Assembly: GCF_029227915.1 (NCBI RefSeq)
Contig: NC_079876.1
Location: 26,819,828 to 26,883,827, forward strand
Reading direction: 5' to 3'
Length of the DNA stretch: 64,000 nucleotides
Source: Hydractinia symbiolongicarpus
Lineage: Eukaryota; Cnidaria; Hydrozoa; Anthoathecata; Hydractiniidae
The notes beneath the pieces were generated by a model. The model had not been told where the DNA came from. It saw only the letters and a list, made by a program, of their open reading frames with translations, and searched no databases. Of the stretch, positions 1 through 10,236 are shown piece after piece. The position numbers and the translations under genes were made by a program. Position 1 is the stretch's first letter, and every line of letters begins with the position of its first letter.

Positions 1-272
1 AAGCTCCCTATTTACACTGCTGTCTCAGTTTCCAAACAAAGATGGAAAACAAAACAGCGATCTTCGGTTTCTCCTGCTCTGCATGCGTCTTATTTTTGTC
101 ATACATAGATCAATTATAGCTGAAAACGGATTATTACATCTAGATAGGGACTCGTATTTCTACGTTGTTTGTTTACATTCTTTAATGCCTTTTTTGTGCG
201 CGCATGTGCATTACGTATGTTATGATATGCGCGCGCGGTATTCCTTTGAAACTGTGAGCCCGTGTATTTCCC

Positions 273-490
273 TCACATGGCTTGGGTTAACCCGGGGCTA
301 TGGTAATATTCATTTGCCATGTTGAATCGCCGTCAAGAGGAATCGAACCCCGGTCTCCTACACAGAGTACGAGAGCTAGGACTCCCCATCAAAGCCATGT
401 CCCCTCCTGTAAACAATAGACAGGGTATATCCCTCGATATTTGTGACGCTAGCCATGTAAAATATGCACTTCTATCTATCTATCATCATG
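273..490. mobile_element. Rearranged tRNA-derived SINE (head and tail in opposite orientations)
   Basis: Positions 273-376 are the tRNA-like head and first body part of a SINE read on the minus strand, with a good B box (GGTTCGATTCC on minus). Positions 377-490 are the tail of the same family read on the plus strand (from AGGACTCCCCATC to the TCTA repeat). An unrearranged copy at 50314-50670 shows that both pieces belong to one element in one orientation. The middle of the element is missing at the junction, so this copy is inverted and deleted. Confidence 0.8.
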
Positions 491-680
491 GATTGACATT
501 GAAGCACATTCGTTTGAGTAAAGGCCGTTTCACATTACAGAAATATATTGAATCCAATATATTGGAAATTATTGATAACTATTGAAAAATATTGCCTCAA
601 TTAATTGACATAATGTGAAACCAACTTTTGAGACACGTTCGAAAAAACATTACGCAATCGCTTTCAATACTTGTCAGGAC

Positions 681-711
681 TTTTTAATTCAAACACGGTT
701 TGAATTAAAAA
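681..711. repeat. Perfect 14-bp hairpin inside the Harbinger element
   Basis: Arms 681-694 (TTTTTAATTCAAAC) and 698-711 are perfect reverse complements around a three-base loop ACG. It lies in the subterminal region of the transposon, where such elements often carry secondary structure. Confidence 0.85.
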
Positions 712-846
712 ATATTGCAAGGGAAATTCTTTTGTTGTGAGAAGACTCAATTGTTCTCCGAACAATAGAAAAATCGAATCAGCAAAGTATTCGAAATTTG
801 TCTGTCTGAAATAACAGTAAATGAAACATACGATCGAAGATAAAAG

Positions 847-1158
847 ATGGAGCAAAATAACATTTATTATTTTGAAAGTCAGCCACACGATTTTGCTACG
901 AATGATCAAATACTATTTCCTCAAGCTACGACGCAACAGCAACATGCCGCACATGTCTTCACTCAGAGCTCACCAAAACCAACCTCGTCAATCTTGAGCC
1001 AAAACACACAAATATTCGGTCAGAGCGTGCCACAGAGCAATATGATTTCCATCCATTGCCCCAATGCAATTTGGAAATTGCCACATCGTTTCGAATTCAG
1101 ATGCAATTTCAAGCCAGTCGTCTTTGTTTTCGGGGAACTTGAGGAAATCATCTTTTAG
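847..1158 (+). CDS. Possible 5' fragment of the Harbinger accessory protein (Q-rich)
   Basis: A 103-codon frame starts with ATG at 847. About the first 50 residues are Gln/Ser/Thr-rich and look protein-like. After about position 1000 it runs antisense to the transposase fragment and loses meaning. PIF/Harbinger elements commonly encode a second, DNA-binding accessory protein. I infer that a deletion near 985-1000 fused the start of that convergent gene to the transposase remnant. No Myb/SANT or MADF motif is visible, so it could also be a chance frame. Confidence 0.3.
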   Translation: MEQNNIYYFESQPHDFATNDQILFPQATTQQQHAAHVFTQSSPKPTSSILSQNTQIFGQSVPQSNMISIHCPNAIWKLPHRFEFRCNFKPVVFVFGELEEIIF

Positions 1159-1657
1159 TGTATCATATAATGTTTGACAAACCTGAGGAATAAATGTGGC
1201 AATGGTTGAAATACCAACAGAATAGTGATGATGTAAGCTAGTAAAATTCTCCCCAGTAGCGAGAAAGCGCAAAGTTATTGTCAGCTTCAACTCCGGCTCC
1301 AAAGGTTTCCGTAAATGCGTTGTCTTCTTCGTTAATTTACTTCTGACTTTCTCAAGTAAAAGCTAAACAAAAGGATTGTTTTAGATCAAACTCAGAATTA
1401 TTTCACATGAATATCAAGTTAAAAATTATATTCACCTCATATATGTCTGGGCTCATTCGCAGGTATTTGCGGAAACTCTCTTCGTCATACAAACGTAGTT
1501 CTTGCACTAAGTTATCGTAAACACCGATCGATTTTCGTTTTTTCATCCACTCCTTCACCCAAATTCTACGCGTAACCTTAGGTTTGGAAAAGTTTGTCGG
1601 AAGTAAAGTTGTAGCAATAATAATCGCAGCAACCGCTTTTCTCTGTTCCTCAGACAT
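988..1657 (-). pseudogene. Harbinger transposase (HARBI1-like), N-terminal half, two exons
   Basis: Exon 1 is 1657-1436 and exon 2 is 1362-988. The intron (1435-1363) has GT and AG ends and joins MSPDIYE to LLLEKVRSK in phase 0. The protein begins MSEEQRKAV and carries the family's N-terminal segment (LVQELRLYDEESFRKYLRMSPD), then LTITLRFLATGENFTSLHHHY and QFPNCIGAMDGNHI. The Asp of GAMDGNH is the first residue of the expected DDE triad. The frame ends about 15 residues later, so the second Asp and the Glu are missing. Intact relatives are roughly 350-400 residues long; this one is about 198. The splice sites still look functional, which suggests fairly recent loss by internal deletion. Confidence 0.88.
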
Positions 1658-1835
1658 TTTGAATTACAACAAAATGTAAATGGACATTTAAAGAGACATT
1701 TAAAGAGACAATTTGCAATAATTCGAAATATTTTCCAATATAATGAATTCAATAATTTTCAATTGATATCATTATTCATAAATGTATTGCTGTCAATATT
1801 TTTCTATATATTGCTGTAATGTGAAACGGCCTTAA

Positions 1836-3129
1836 GAACCAGCCTGAATGCGCATTCCAAATTCTTCGCATTTGCTACACGATTATCTTTATATCACATT
1901 CATTTTTAGACCGCGCTAAGGCGGTACACAAAATCAATATAGAAATTGCTGCGGAGAGATTGCCAAGGCATAGACCATTTCGAAGATTATGCGCCATTAT
2001 GGATTTGCGGAACTCTGTGGTGCAAGTTGAACTTTGGACTCGGACGTTTTATTCAGCCTTTTGCCTAACGGACGTGCTGGCGGAGGACAGTTTTGGTTTT
2101 TGTTATCTGTTTTTATGTTTGGGATGCTAATTTTATGAGTATTATATTATGATACTATATATACTATATGAGTATATGAGTATTAATATTTTAAGAAATA
2201 CTTTTATTATGCACTTATTTGTACTTTTAATTTCTTTTTGTACAATAAAGGCAACTTAATATATCCTAAAAACCTTTAAACTAGCTAGCTAGCTAGAGGT
2301 CTCCCAAAAATGCTTTTAGGACACTACTGTAGCTAGCTATAAGGCTGTAATTAGTAATTAATGCTTGGTTAAAGGTAATTTCATTTTATATTTAGATATT
2401 TAAAATTGTGTAGCTGCTTTGTGCATTATAAAGATATTTGCATTGGATTTTAAACTTGGATTACACTTACTTTAGAGAGAAATTTTTGATTTTGGAAATA
2501 CCTTACTGGATTTGGATTGGGACTTGAACTTTGTTTTTGGATTTGTAAAGAAATGATTAGGTTGTAATATTTGTGAAGATCTAGAGCGTTATAATCCATT
2601 CTCAAAATACTTGTCAAAACTCTACAATGTTATCTATTCCTAAAGTGAAACTCAAGCTCGCAAAATAATATGTCTCCTTCTCTATGATGGGTGTAGAAAA
2701 CTTCAATACACTGCCCATAGAGATATGGTGAACAGATTCACTCTCAGATTCTAGGAATAGAGCCATTAGTCATTTTAATTGCAAATAATTTTTATTATTT
2801 TGATATTTTTATCACTTTGTTTTTCAGTGATAATTACACTAATCTTTATATTCATCCCTTGATTCGTCTACTTAAACACTCCTATCTTTGAGTCTTTTAA
2901 GAGTGGTATTAGAAAGAATACCTGCCATTGCCCTATATGTATTATTTATATATACACGTATGTTTTTATCAGTTTCGTTATCAGGACACGCAATTATAGC
3001 AGTAATTTATTACTAAAGTGTAAATCTTTATGATAAATAAATAAATTACTCTGTGAAGCTTGTTTGAATTATTTGCATAATAAGTTCCATTGCAGAAAAA
3101 GCTCTGGCGATTAACTCATCTATTATTCA
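1836..3129. other. Non-coding stretch with AGCTAGCT palindromes
   Basis: No gene is recognised. It contains the block at 1971-2036 that is repeated inverted at 3722-3785, and AGCTAGCT runs near 2281-2296 and 2331-2340. The rest is A+T-rich sequence without open frames of note. Confidence 0.6.
1971..2036 (+). repeat. Left arm of a dispersed inverted repeat (partner at 3722-3785)
   Basis: On plus this reads CCATTTCGAAGATTATGCGC and continues ATTATGGATTTGCGGAACTC. The minus strand of 3722-3785 has the near-identical sequence. Both encode PFRRLCAIMD followed by VVQVEL in the same relative frame. This suggests a repeated, formerly coding, mobile-element fragment. Confidence 0.7.
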
Positions 3130-3445
3130 GCCCACAAGAAGTCATTCAGCTGCCTCATGCTAAGTTCTAAAAAATCCTCATACGTTGTAAGAGCTGACAA
3201 GAAGTCAGTTAACTGCCTCACACTAAGTTCTAAAAAATCCTCATACGTTGTAAGAGCTGACAAGAAGTCAATCAGCTGCCTCACACTAAGTTCTAAAAAA
3301 TCCTCATACGTTGTAAGAGCTGACAAGAAGTCAATCAGCTGCATCACACTAAGTTCTAAAAAATCCTCATATGTTGTAAGAGCTGACAAGAAGTCAGTCA
3401 GCTGCCTCGCACTAAGTTCTAAAAAATCTTCATACGTTGTAAGAA
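3130..3445. repeat. 63-bp tandem repeat, five units, open on both strands
   Basis: Units of 63 bp begin at about 3160, 3223, 3286, 3349 and 3412, with a partial unit before 3160. The period is a multiple of three, and both strands stay open for more than 100 codons. On the minus strand (3449-3123) each unit encodes TTYEDFLELSVRQLIDFLSA plus one residue, an amphipathic-looking 21-residue repeat. On the plus strand it encodes a basic LSSKKSSYVVRADKKS repeat. The minus frame looks more protein-like and may be an exon of a repeat protein, but I see no convincing flanking exons. Confidence 0.75.
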
Positions 3446-3721
3446 GCATAATTCGATCGTTAAAATATGCTTAAAGTTGATTATATATCCACTTTAGCGT
3501 TAAATAATAATAAAACACACTCAGTATCCCTACGTCCTACACGTGTATTTAATTACTATTTCTAATTCATTAATAGGTTAAAGCTAAATAAATGTTGTCT
3601 GGTGTTATCCCCTGTTACTTAGATAAAAACATTGCGAAGACCTAAACACCCTAAGAGTGTATACAAAACTTGTTTCTTTTTGTGTTTTTTAAGAGAGTTT
3701 TCTACTACGGCATATAGGGTT

Positions 3722-3785
3722 AAAAGTTCAACTTGCACCACCGAGCTTTGAAAATCCATAATGGCGCATAATCTCCGAAATGGTC
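3722..3785 (-). repeat. Right arm of the dispersed inverted repeat (partner at 1971-2036)
   Basis: The minus strand encodes RPFRRLCAIMDFQSSVVQVEL, within a 65-codon minus frame (3816-3619) that is otherwise unrecognised. It matches the plus strand at 1971-2036. Confidence 0.7.
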
Positions 3786-4045
3786 TGTTAAGCAGGGCAA
3801 AAAAAGGGCATAGCAAAAGCAGGCAAGGAAACAGGAAGAGGAATCAGTAAGGCAGGGGTATGCAAGGCATGGGAGGCACAGACAAGGCAAAGGCATTAAG
3901 CACGGTAAGGAAAAGGCACGGCTTATAGGCAGGCAAGGAAACAGAAAGAGGAATCACCAAGGCAGGGGCAGGCAACAGAAAAGGCATGTGAAAGGTAGGC
4001 AAAGGCACGGTGAGTGATGGCAAGGAGGGCAGGCAGGGACCTTAA
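3786..4045. repeat. Purine-rich degenerate minisatellite
   Basis: The plus strand is almost entirely A and G with scattered C and T, built on GGCAAGG and AGGCA words. A longer unit of roughly 110 bp is visible: AGGCAAGGAAACAGGAAGAG near 3820 and a close copy near 3931. Confidence 0.7.
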
Positions 4046-4647
4046 TAGAAACTCTCCCCTTAGAAAATATTAAGGTGCAAATATTTCAAATTCGATACAT
4101 AAAACAGGATATTAAATTTATTTAACGTCAATATACAGTGAATGATCTTAGCAGAATTATGTGCCAATACAAAAAGTTAAACATTTTTTGTTAAACTTAA
4201 AATTAAAAGTCAACTTGGTTTGAATGAATATAAAAATATTGGATTTTAATAACTCTAGAAACATAATGAGTGGAAAAGAAAACATCACTTCACATCACAT
4301 TTATAAGTAAGAGCCAGTGAACACATTGGGATCTCAACTTTAACCGGAAAAAAGACCAAAAGTCCTTATTTTTCAGCCGTATTCAAACATGTATTATACT
4401 GTCAGTCTAGCACGGCGGTAATATTCTTTCCATTTTCTCCCGTTTGCAGAAATTGCGTAACATATTTTTCTCCGAAAAACCGGTAATCGATTTTTTCTAC
4501 AGGTTATTATTTTAAGCGACGAAAATTCATCGGTCCCGTAGCTTCTAAGTAATTGACCTGCATTTCCGCATTCGTAGTTTTGAAGCGGTTCATTTTGATT
4601 TGTGCTGGCCAGCTAGCTAAGTTACTGAAAAGCTATCAAACGCAAGA
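4046..4647. other. Presumed upstream region of the 4648 gene
   Basis: A+T-rich, with no repeat I can name. The 5' flank of the next gene ends at ATG 4648. I do not see a clear TATA box at a convincing distance. Confidence 0.4.
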
Positions 4648-5325
4648 ATGGGTTCTGAACGAAATAGCAATTTCTGGACTGATTTGGAATTAAAATTAGG
4701 TACCTTCGAGCGCCATTGGTTTAATGATGTAGCAAATGGTGTCGAGAAAGACTATTGTATGAATAGTTATATGTTATTTGGTGTTGAAAAACTGATAGGC
4801 AATCACCTTGCCCTTGTAGGCCCCATGATAGATAGTTACTTACGAGAAATAGGTGCACGTATGCTGTCTAAGTTATGCAGGGGTCAGATTACTGGCTTAG
4901 TTCCTCCAGTTACATTGTCCGTACCTTGGCAGATCATGCGTTACTTAGTCTGTCTTTGCAAAAATTATGGGGCAGAAGTAGAGTGTGTTCTGCCAAAAAG
5001 TAAAAATAAAAAAGGCCAAAAAATAATAATCTTTTTAAAAAATGTAGCTAGTGCAGAAAAGATATTTAATCCTGTACGTTTTGATGGGACTAACTATCTT
5101 GTAAAACGCAAATATCGCAAGGACAAGGATAACATTTTGCAGTACGATGGTATGTCGAATGTTGCTGTTAGTGAATATGCACCAATACGCCTTGAATATG
5201 CACATAGCCATCTGAAAGTGTTGTTTTATATTCAACGGTACACTGCTGATGGCTTCGTTGTTGACACCCATGTGCAGTCATTAATGCTTCATTGTGCTCA
5301 AACAGTAACAGCAGCAGAAGTATAG
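4648..5325 (+). CDS. Uncharacterised 225-residue protein, single exon
   Basis: An uninterrupted frame runs from ATG 4648 to TAG 5325, with AATAAA at 5368-5373, about 43 bases past the stop. I do not recognise a domain. There is no signal peptide or clear membrane segment. The middle has a Lys-rich stretch (PKSKNKKGQK) followed by hydrophobic IIIFLKN, then a mixed basic region (VKRKYRKDKD). The end is Ala/Thr-rich. The length, the sensible composition and the polyadenylation signal argue for a real gene. No TIRs or target duplications are obvious around it. It could be a lineage-specific protein or an accessory protein of a mobile element. Antisense frames here are shadows. Confidence 0.65.
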   Translation: MGSERNSNFWTDLELKLGTFERHWFNDVANGVEKDYCMNSYMLFGVEKLIGNHLALVGPMIDSYLREIGARMLSKLCRGQITGLVPPVTLSVPWQIMRYLVCLCKNYGAEVECVLPKSKNKKGQKIIIFLKNVASAEKIFNPVRFDGTNYLVKRKYRKDKDNILQYDGMSNVAVSEYAPIRLEYAHSHLKVLFYIQRYTADGFVVDTHVQSLMLHCAQTVTAAEV

Positions 5326-5373
5326 TTAGTATAGCTAAATTGTTCGTAGCTTCACATTTCAAGGAACAATAAA

Positions 5374-6494
5374 TATAGTATATTGTTTGCATAGCGTTGC
5401 TTATTTATAGCTAGTAGTCATTTAGAAGTTGTAAATTATCTAGTTTGGACCTATGTGAGATCGGCTATTTGAGCTTTATCCAATTTGTTGTCTACTTATC
5501 TATTTTGGAAAAACAACAGTCTGAAAACAATCCTTGTTTGAATTATAAGCTATTTTTTAATAAACTAAAAATATAAATGGCATTTTATATGTAAAAATAA
5601 GTTTTTTCCCTGTCCAGGATTCGAACCCAGGTCTCTCATTTGTACGAGTGTCATTCCATTAGACCAACAGGGCGTTAATACAAAAACAATTTTCTAGTTG
5701 TACAGGTTAGTCCAATAAAAGACATTTTTCAATAAATATTTTGTTGATATTTAGCATTATCATCTAAGGTTTTTGGTACAACAGTACAATGTGTACTTGA
5801 AAGTAAAAAGTAACAACAGGTTGACTGCGCTTAAAAGTAGAATATACTACATACTGTATTGTCTTTGTTGTTGTTAAATGCTCTTCCAATCTACTAACTA
5901 CAACACTTTCCGTATCTTAATAAAAACTAATAATCTAAAGTAAACTATATATCTATATATATTATATCAATTGAAATTTCATTGGAAATTCTGGAACAAA
6001 AAATCAAAGTTGATTGTAATTTTGAAAAAAAGAAAGCTAATAGAACAAATTATATGTACCTTTTGATTTTTAACTACCCTCTGCAATATGCCAGAAGGCT
6101 TGTATAAATATATTCAATATATATTATATACTAACTGTAACATAATTGCAAGGTAGGTGGCATGTGTTAATGTCATATAAATCATTAATTGGGCTATGTG
6201 AACACAACACAACCCAAGGGTTCCTTCTGGTATATACTATTTCACATTTTTATTTACTTATTGAGACAGTAACAGTAGAATTTATAAAAAGCATTCCGAT
6301 AATAAAAATTTATCCTACAAAAAATTGTTTTCTGGTTTCGCAATCAGAAAAATATGATTCACAAAAATGTCTTCCCGTAAAAAATTTTTTTTTAGAATAA
6401 AGGAAAAAACATTAAAGGGGTCCCAAAACGAGAAAGGATTTTGAGCTTACGTTGTGGAGCTTAAAAAATTGTCTTTGTTCTCAAGATATTCGCC
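5374..6494. other. Intergenic stretch
   Basis: Apart from the tRNA-like sequence at 5607-5673, I see only A+T-rich sequence, with short TATA repeats near 5948-5966 and 6110-6130. A plus frame at 6146-6400 has no recognisable content. Confidence 0.5.
5607..5673 (-). tRNA. tRNA-like sequence (probable retropseudogene)
   Basis: On the minus strand CCCTGT pairs with ACAGGG as an acceptor stem. Box A is TGGTCTAATGG and the T arm is CTGGG-TTCGAAT-CCTGG with a perfect B box. The anticodon arm does not fold into five pairs with U at position 33, so no anticodon can be read. An A-run follows the 3' end on minus. A related sequence lies at 11954-12021. I read it as a tRNA-derived retropseudogene rather than a working tRNA gene. 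Confidence 0.6.
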
Positions 6495-6666
6495 TTTTAA
6501 GATTTTTAGTTTTATTATGCTGCATAAATTAATTTAATTTTACTCTATAATATAGTTTGAATCAATGTCCTTTAACAGATCCAAAGTTATTGATGACAGA
6601 AAATATCAAAATTTGCTTAAATGTGACATAATTTATGCAGCATAATTAAATCTAAAAATCTTTAAA
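6495..6666. repeat. Foldback repeat downstream of the 6.7-kb gene
   Basis: The arms are 6495-6532 and 6629-6666, imperfect reverse complements sharing GATTTTTAG and TTATGCTGCATAAATTA. They are separated by about 97 bases, and similarity appears to extend some 20 bases further outward. This fits a small non-autonomous inverted-repeat element. Confidence 0.65.
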
Positions 6667-6694
6667 TGCAAATAACTTAAAAACGAAATAATGT

Positions 6695-9600
6695 TTATAA
6701 TGTTCCTTCAAGTCGACGAATCAAATCTTCTTTTTTTCCAGTTACTGCCTTCTTGCGTAATTTTAACTCTTCTTTAAGTTGCCCAACAGACATCGATCTT
6801 GGAACCAAATTTTTGTTTGTGGCTGTTTGTTTTTGATGATGTGTTGTTTGGTGTTGATTGCACATGTTAATGTCTGAGAAGCGTTCAGAGCAACTGCTAC
6901 ATTGAATAGGCTTTAATATTAAAACCAATTCCTGTGTTAAACATTTTTGATTGACACAAACGAGCAGAGGAAGTGACGAAATACAAACACTGCACAATGT
7001 TTCTGACTCCAAAGGACGGCAGCAATGCCAAGCTTCAATGTCCATAACTGGTTTACGAGACTGATAATGAGAATGGTAATTTGATGGCAGTGGGAAATGA
7101 TAGGGCAGGTAAAAATTTCTTACAAAACTTGAACGCATTAATTGATGCCACTTTCCTTTCTCATCTGTAGCTGTTAATCGATTGCTACAGGATTTTAATT
7201 CTTGCTTAATTGAAGAATGTTTCGACTCCTTTCCTTGCATACTGAGTATTCCATAACCAACTCGAAAGTTATTAAAAATTTCTTTGGCATGAAAAGGTAC
7301 CACATATCCCATTGTCCACACAGTAATATTACACCTCAGTGGAAAAAACAGAGAAAATAGATTAAAATACTTTTTACAGAAAAATGAAACATCATCTGGA
7401 TAGGTTTCGTTATTGATGTAAACTTTATTAATCAACGATCCAACATCACGCAGTGATATCACAATTTGAGCAAGCGCTAATCTTGTCACAGCTTGTACAT
7501 CGCTTTTACTTTGTAACTTTAGCGTATCCACTAACCTGTGCCCATATTGTGCAAGTAGAATTGCTTGCGCACCAATCAATCGAACTTCAGGTGTTTTCAA
7601 CCTTCAACTTATTTTCAATCTGATTGATATTATCTTTTTAGAGCAAATCACAAAAATAAGTTCTGCAAAATTATGTAAAAGTTTATCAACAGGAAAATAA
7701 AAACTATCCGAATTCAAAGATAAGTTCTGCATTTTTCATAAGAACCTTAATTGCAAAATATGTTTCACGTATATATCGTTTAAAAATAGCATAATTTTAA
7801 ATCAGCTCATGGGAACCTGAATTCTGTTGTGTACTTTGAAGATGTTACCTTTTTTTCTCATCTGCGTAATGTTCCTCAATCATCTTCCCCACAAACCTCA
7901 TTCCACAACCACTCATTGCATTATCATTGCTGCATTTCACAGGCGCTTTTAATATGGTGGAGAATTCCCTTAATTTGTTTCGCCGAACAGCTTCTTGGTA
8001 TATAACATTAAGGCAGTGGGTCCAATTGTTTATTTCAAGGTGCAGGGGATCTGGCTTCATACGGTCTGCAAATATGCCAATTCTTGGCTCTCCAAGTTGC
8101 CGTATGCCATTTTCTGCCATAAAAGCCAAGCATTTTTTATGTTTGGTGTCTTTATTAATGCCAGTAGGTAGAGACTTCTCAAAACACTGTAGTTTTTCCA
8201 GATCCTTTTGGCGGTTTTCACAGTTTGGTACCTGCCACGTTGATTTGGAGTCATAGCCTATCGACCCATCCATTCGTTGCAGCTGACTTTTGTGAACGTT
8301 ACAAAAAGGCGAAGGATAAGTTGCACTTGCAGGTAGTACATTCCCAGCCCAACACAACCAAGCAGTATCACCAGCAGGTACGAATGAGAATGTAACTTTC
8401 TCATCACATATGTTGAAAATATTGCCTTTAATCAGTTGCATTTCTTCAGTATGCTGCTTCCAAAGCTGTTCACAAACTTCATGTTTTTCAGGGGCAGTCA
8501 CCATGTGAAGAGGATAATGAAACTCGCGACTGCGTATACGAGCTCCCCACAAGGAGAGGGTGGCAATTGTCATTGTTTTGTCTTTCCACTCTGGTGCACC
8601 ATCATCTGCAAATTCAATGACAAAATGGTTTGTATTACCATTGAACCAAAGTAATTTATCTTTTAAAGACTTAACTCTGAAATTTAAATCGGCAATCATT
8701 GTTACTAAAGCAGTAACTGTACGTGATACCCCACCTTCAACATGATGGATGTCTCCTATATCCAAAGATTTTACAAAAGAATCAATTGTCTTATTAGATA
8801 CAGATCTTGTTCTCAGCAAGATGTTATGATCGCCGTATGAAATCAAATTACTTGAAGAATAATGTTCTGTGAAAGAATGTTTTTGTATCTTACAAAGCAT
8901 TGTGTACTTTCTTCGTGACATATAATTAAAATACTTTGTTAACACTGCCTTTCGAATCCCACCTTCACTTCTAGATTGAAGTTCAGAGAATTTTCCAATA
9001 AGATTTTCAAGGAATTTTCCTCTCTTGTATGATAAAATGAACTCCTCCATTTGCTCCTTACTTGCTGTACTTCTTCGGTAGTCCCAAGCACCATAAAGGG
9101 AACCGATTTTTCCACCATGAATATATTCGAGTAGACTTTTCGTCTCTTCCCGACGTCTATATTTTACAGAATGTGTGGAAGAATTAATCATGTCAGATGT
9201 TGTTGGCAAATTTTCACGTCTTTTCCTTGCATAACCTTTCTGCTCAATCAGCAATTTTACCTTTTCAAATTCCTTCTGGCATTCTTTAAGTTCCGCCTCT
9301 TGGTATTGTTTTCTGTCACTAATCTCTTGAACCTCATTCCTCAAGTCTTCAACACTGGATTGACACTCCACCTCTTTTTTCTGCATTTCACCTATATTGG
9401 CATTCAGGAGGACCATATCAGAAACTAAAAATATAAAGTTATACACACACCAAAATTACACATTATAGAATTATATAAGTATTTTCTTATACATATGTAT
9501 ATGTATATATATACAAACGACAAACATACTAAACTTTGAACTTTATATTTTGATTCACTTTTCCGTCATGTTTTTCGTTTGTATATATCGTATATAAACA

Positions 9601-10236
9601 TATAACTGTCTCTAATATGTACACTTATCATCCTTTCAGAGCCCCATTAATAGTTCAACATGTTTAGGCATGAGCCCCCAAAATATACATCCTTGTTAAC
9701 AAGCCGAAAGGCAAGGTGTACTATCATGGTTCAACATGTTTAGGCACTTAATGATAGTGGTACATATATATCATTTTGTATTTAATTTTAAAACAAATAG
9801 CTGTGGAAATACATACCTCTTTTTGCATTTTGTTCAGACAAAGACTGGTGTTGTATTTTTAACTTCTTTATGTTGCGTGCAATATGAACAGAAGACTTCT
9901 TCCAAAAATGAGTCAAAACAAGGCGTTTTTTATCGCAAGGGCCACAGTGTTTCAACTTCTTTGAACAGTTTTTCTTCTTGGCACAAAGTCTGAAATTAAA
10001 AATATTTTGTCATGAATTGGTTGATGTACTTTGTAAAAATAAACAACCCATTATCTAAAATATAAGGATAATGTCTGAATATATGACTCAAAAAACAATT
10101 ATAACAACCTAGCGCTTCCACTATCTTCATTGTCATCATTTTTAATATCATCAGTGTTACTCCCCCCACTCTCATCATTTCCAACATTTCCATTATCATC
10201 TTTGCAATCAGTTTCATTTGTAGCAGTTTGAACCAT
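6695..10236 (-). CDS. DDE-transposase-like nuclear protein with C2H2 finger and SAP domain, four exons
   Basis: Exons on minus: 10236-10109, 9989-9817, 9424-7849 and 7601-6695. All introns are GT-AG and the phases (2, 1, 2) close to one 927-residue frame. Order: acidic N-terminus (1-43); Lys/Cys-rich exon 2 with CGPC; coiled coil about 105-165; an RNase-H-like core with candidate catalytic Asp in EFADDGAP (about 374-375), Asp in PAGDTAW (453) followed by TYPSPFCNVHKSQ, and DPLHLE (about 560-564) in a long helical insert; then VPFHAKE and GILSMQGKESKH, where Glu 751 is the likely third acid. The tail has a C2H2 finger (Cys 860, 863; His 876, 880) and a SAP domain (895-926), both DNA-binding. 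The layout recalls RAG1/Transib-type enzymes, but this is a pattern judgement. No TIRs were found next to it, so it may be domesticated. Confidence 0.75.

Larger units (their letters stand above)
519..1835. mobile_element. PIF/Harbinger DNA transposon, internally deleted
   Basis: The element runs from 522 to 1832. The left end reads AGGCCGTTTCACATTACAG and the right end is its reverse complement (19 bp), followed by a further AATATAT match. Both sides are flanked by the trinucleotide TAA (519-521 and 1833-1835), the three-base target duplication typical of PIF/Harbinger. It contains the 5' half of a Harbinger transposase on the minus strand, a Q-rich reading frame on the plus strand, and a hairpin at 681-711. 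With only about 1.3 kb and a truncated transposase it cannot be autonomous. Confidence 0.92.

Noticed and set aside
3130-3445. CRISPR array
   Set aside because: Contiguous tandem units with no unique spacers, in a eukaryotic context.
5607-5673. Functional tRNA gene
   Set aside because: The anticodon arm cannot form with U33, and the A-rich 3' flank points to a retropseudogene.
7927-8256. Plus-strand frames at 7927-8256, 8436-8654 and 9171-9428
   Set aside because: Shadows of the minus-strand DDE-like gene, whose splice chain and domains are much stronger.
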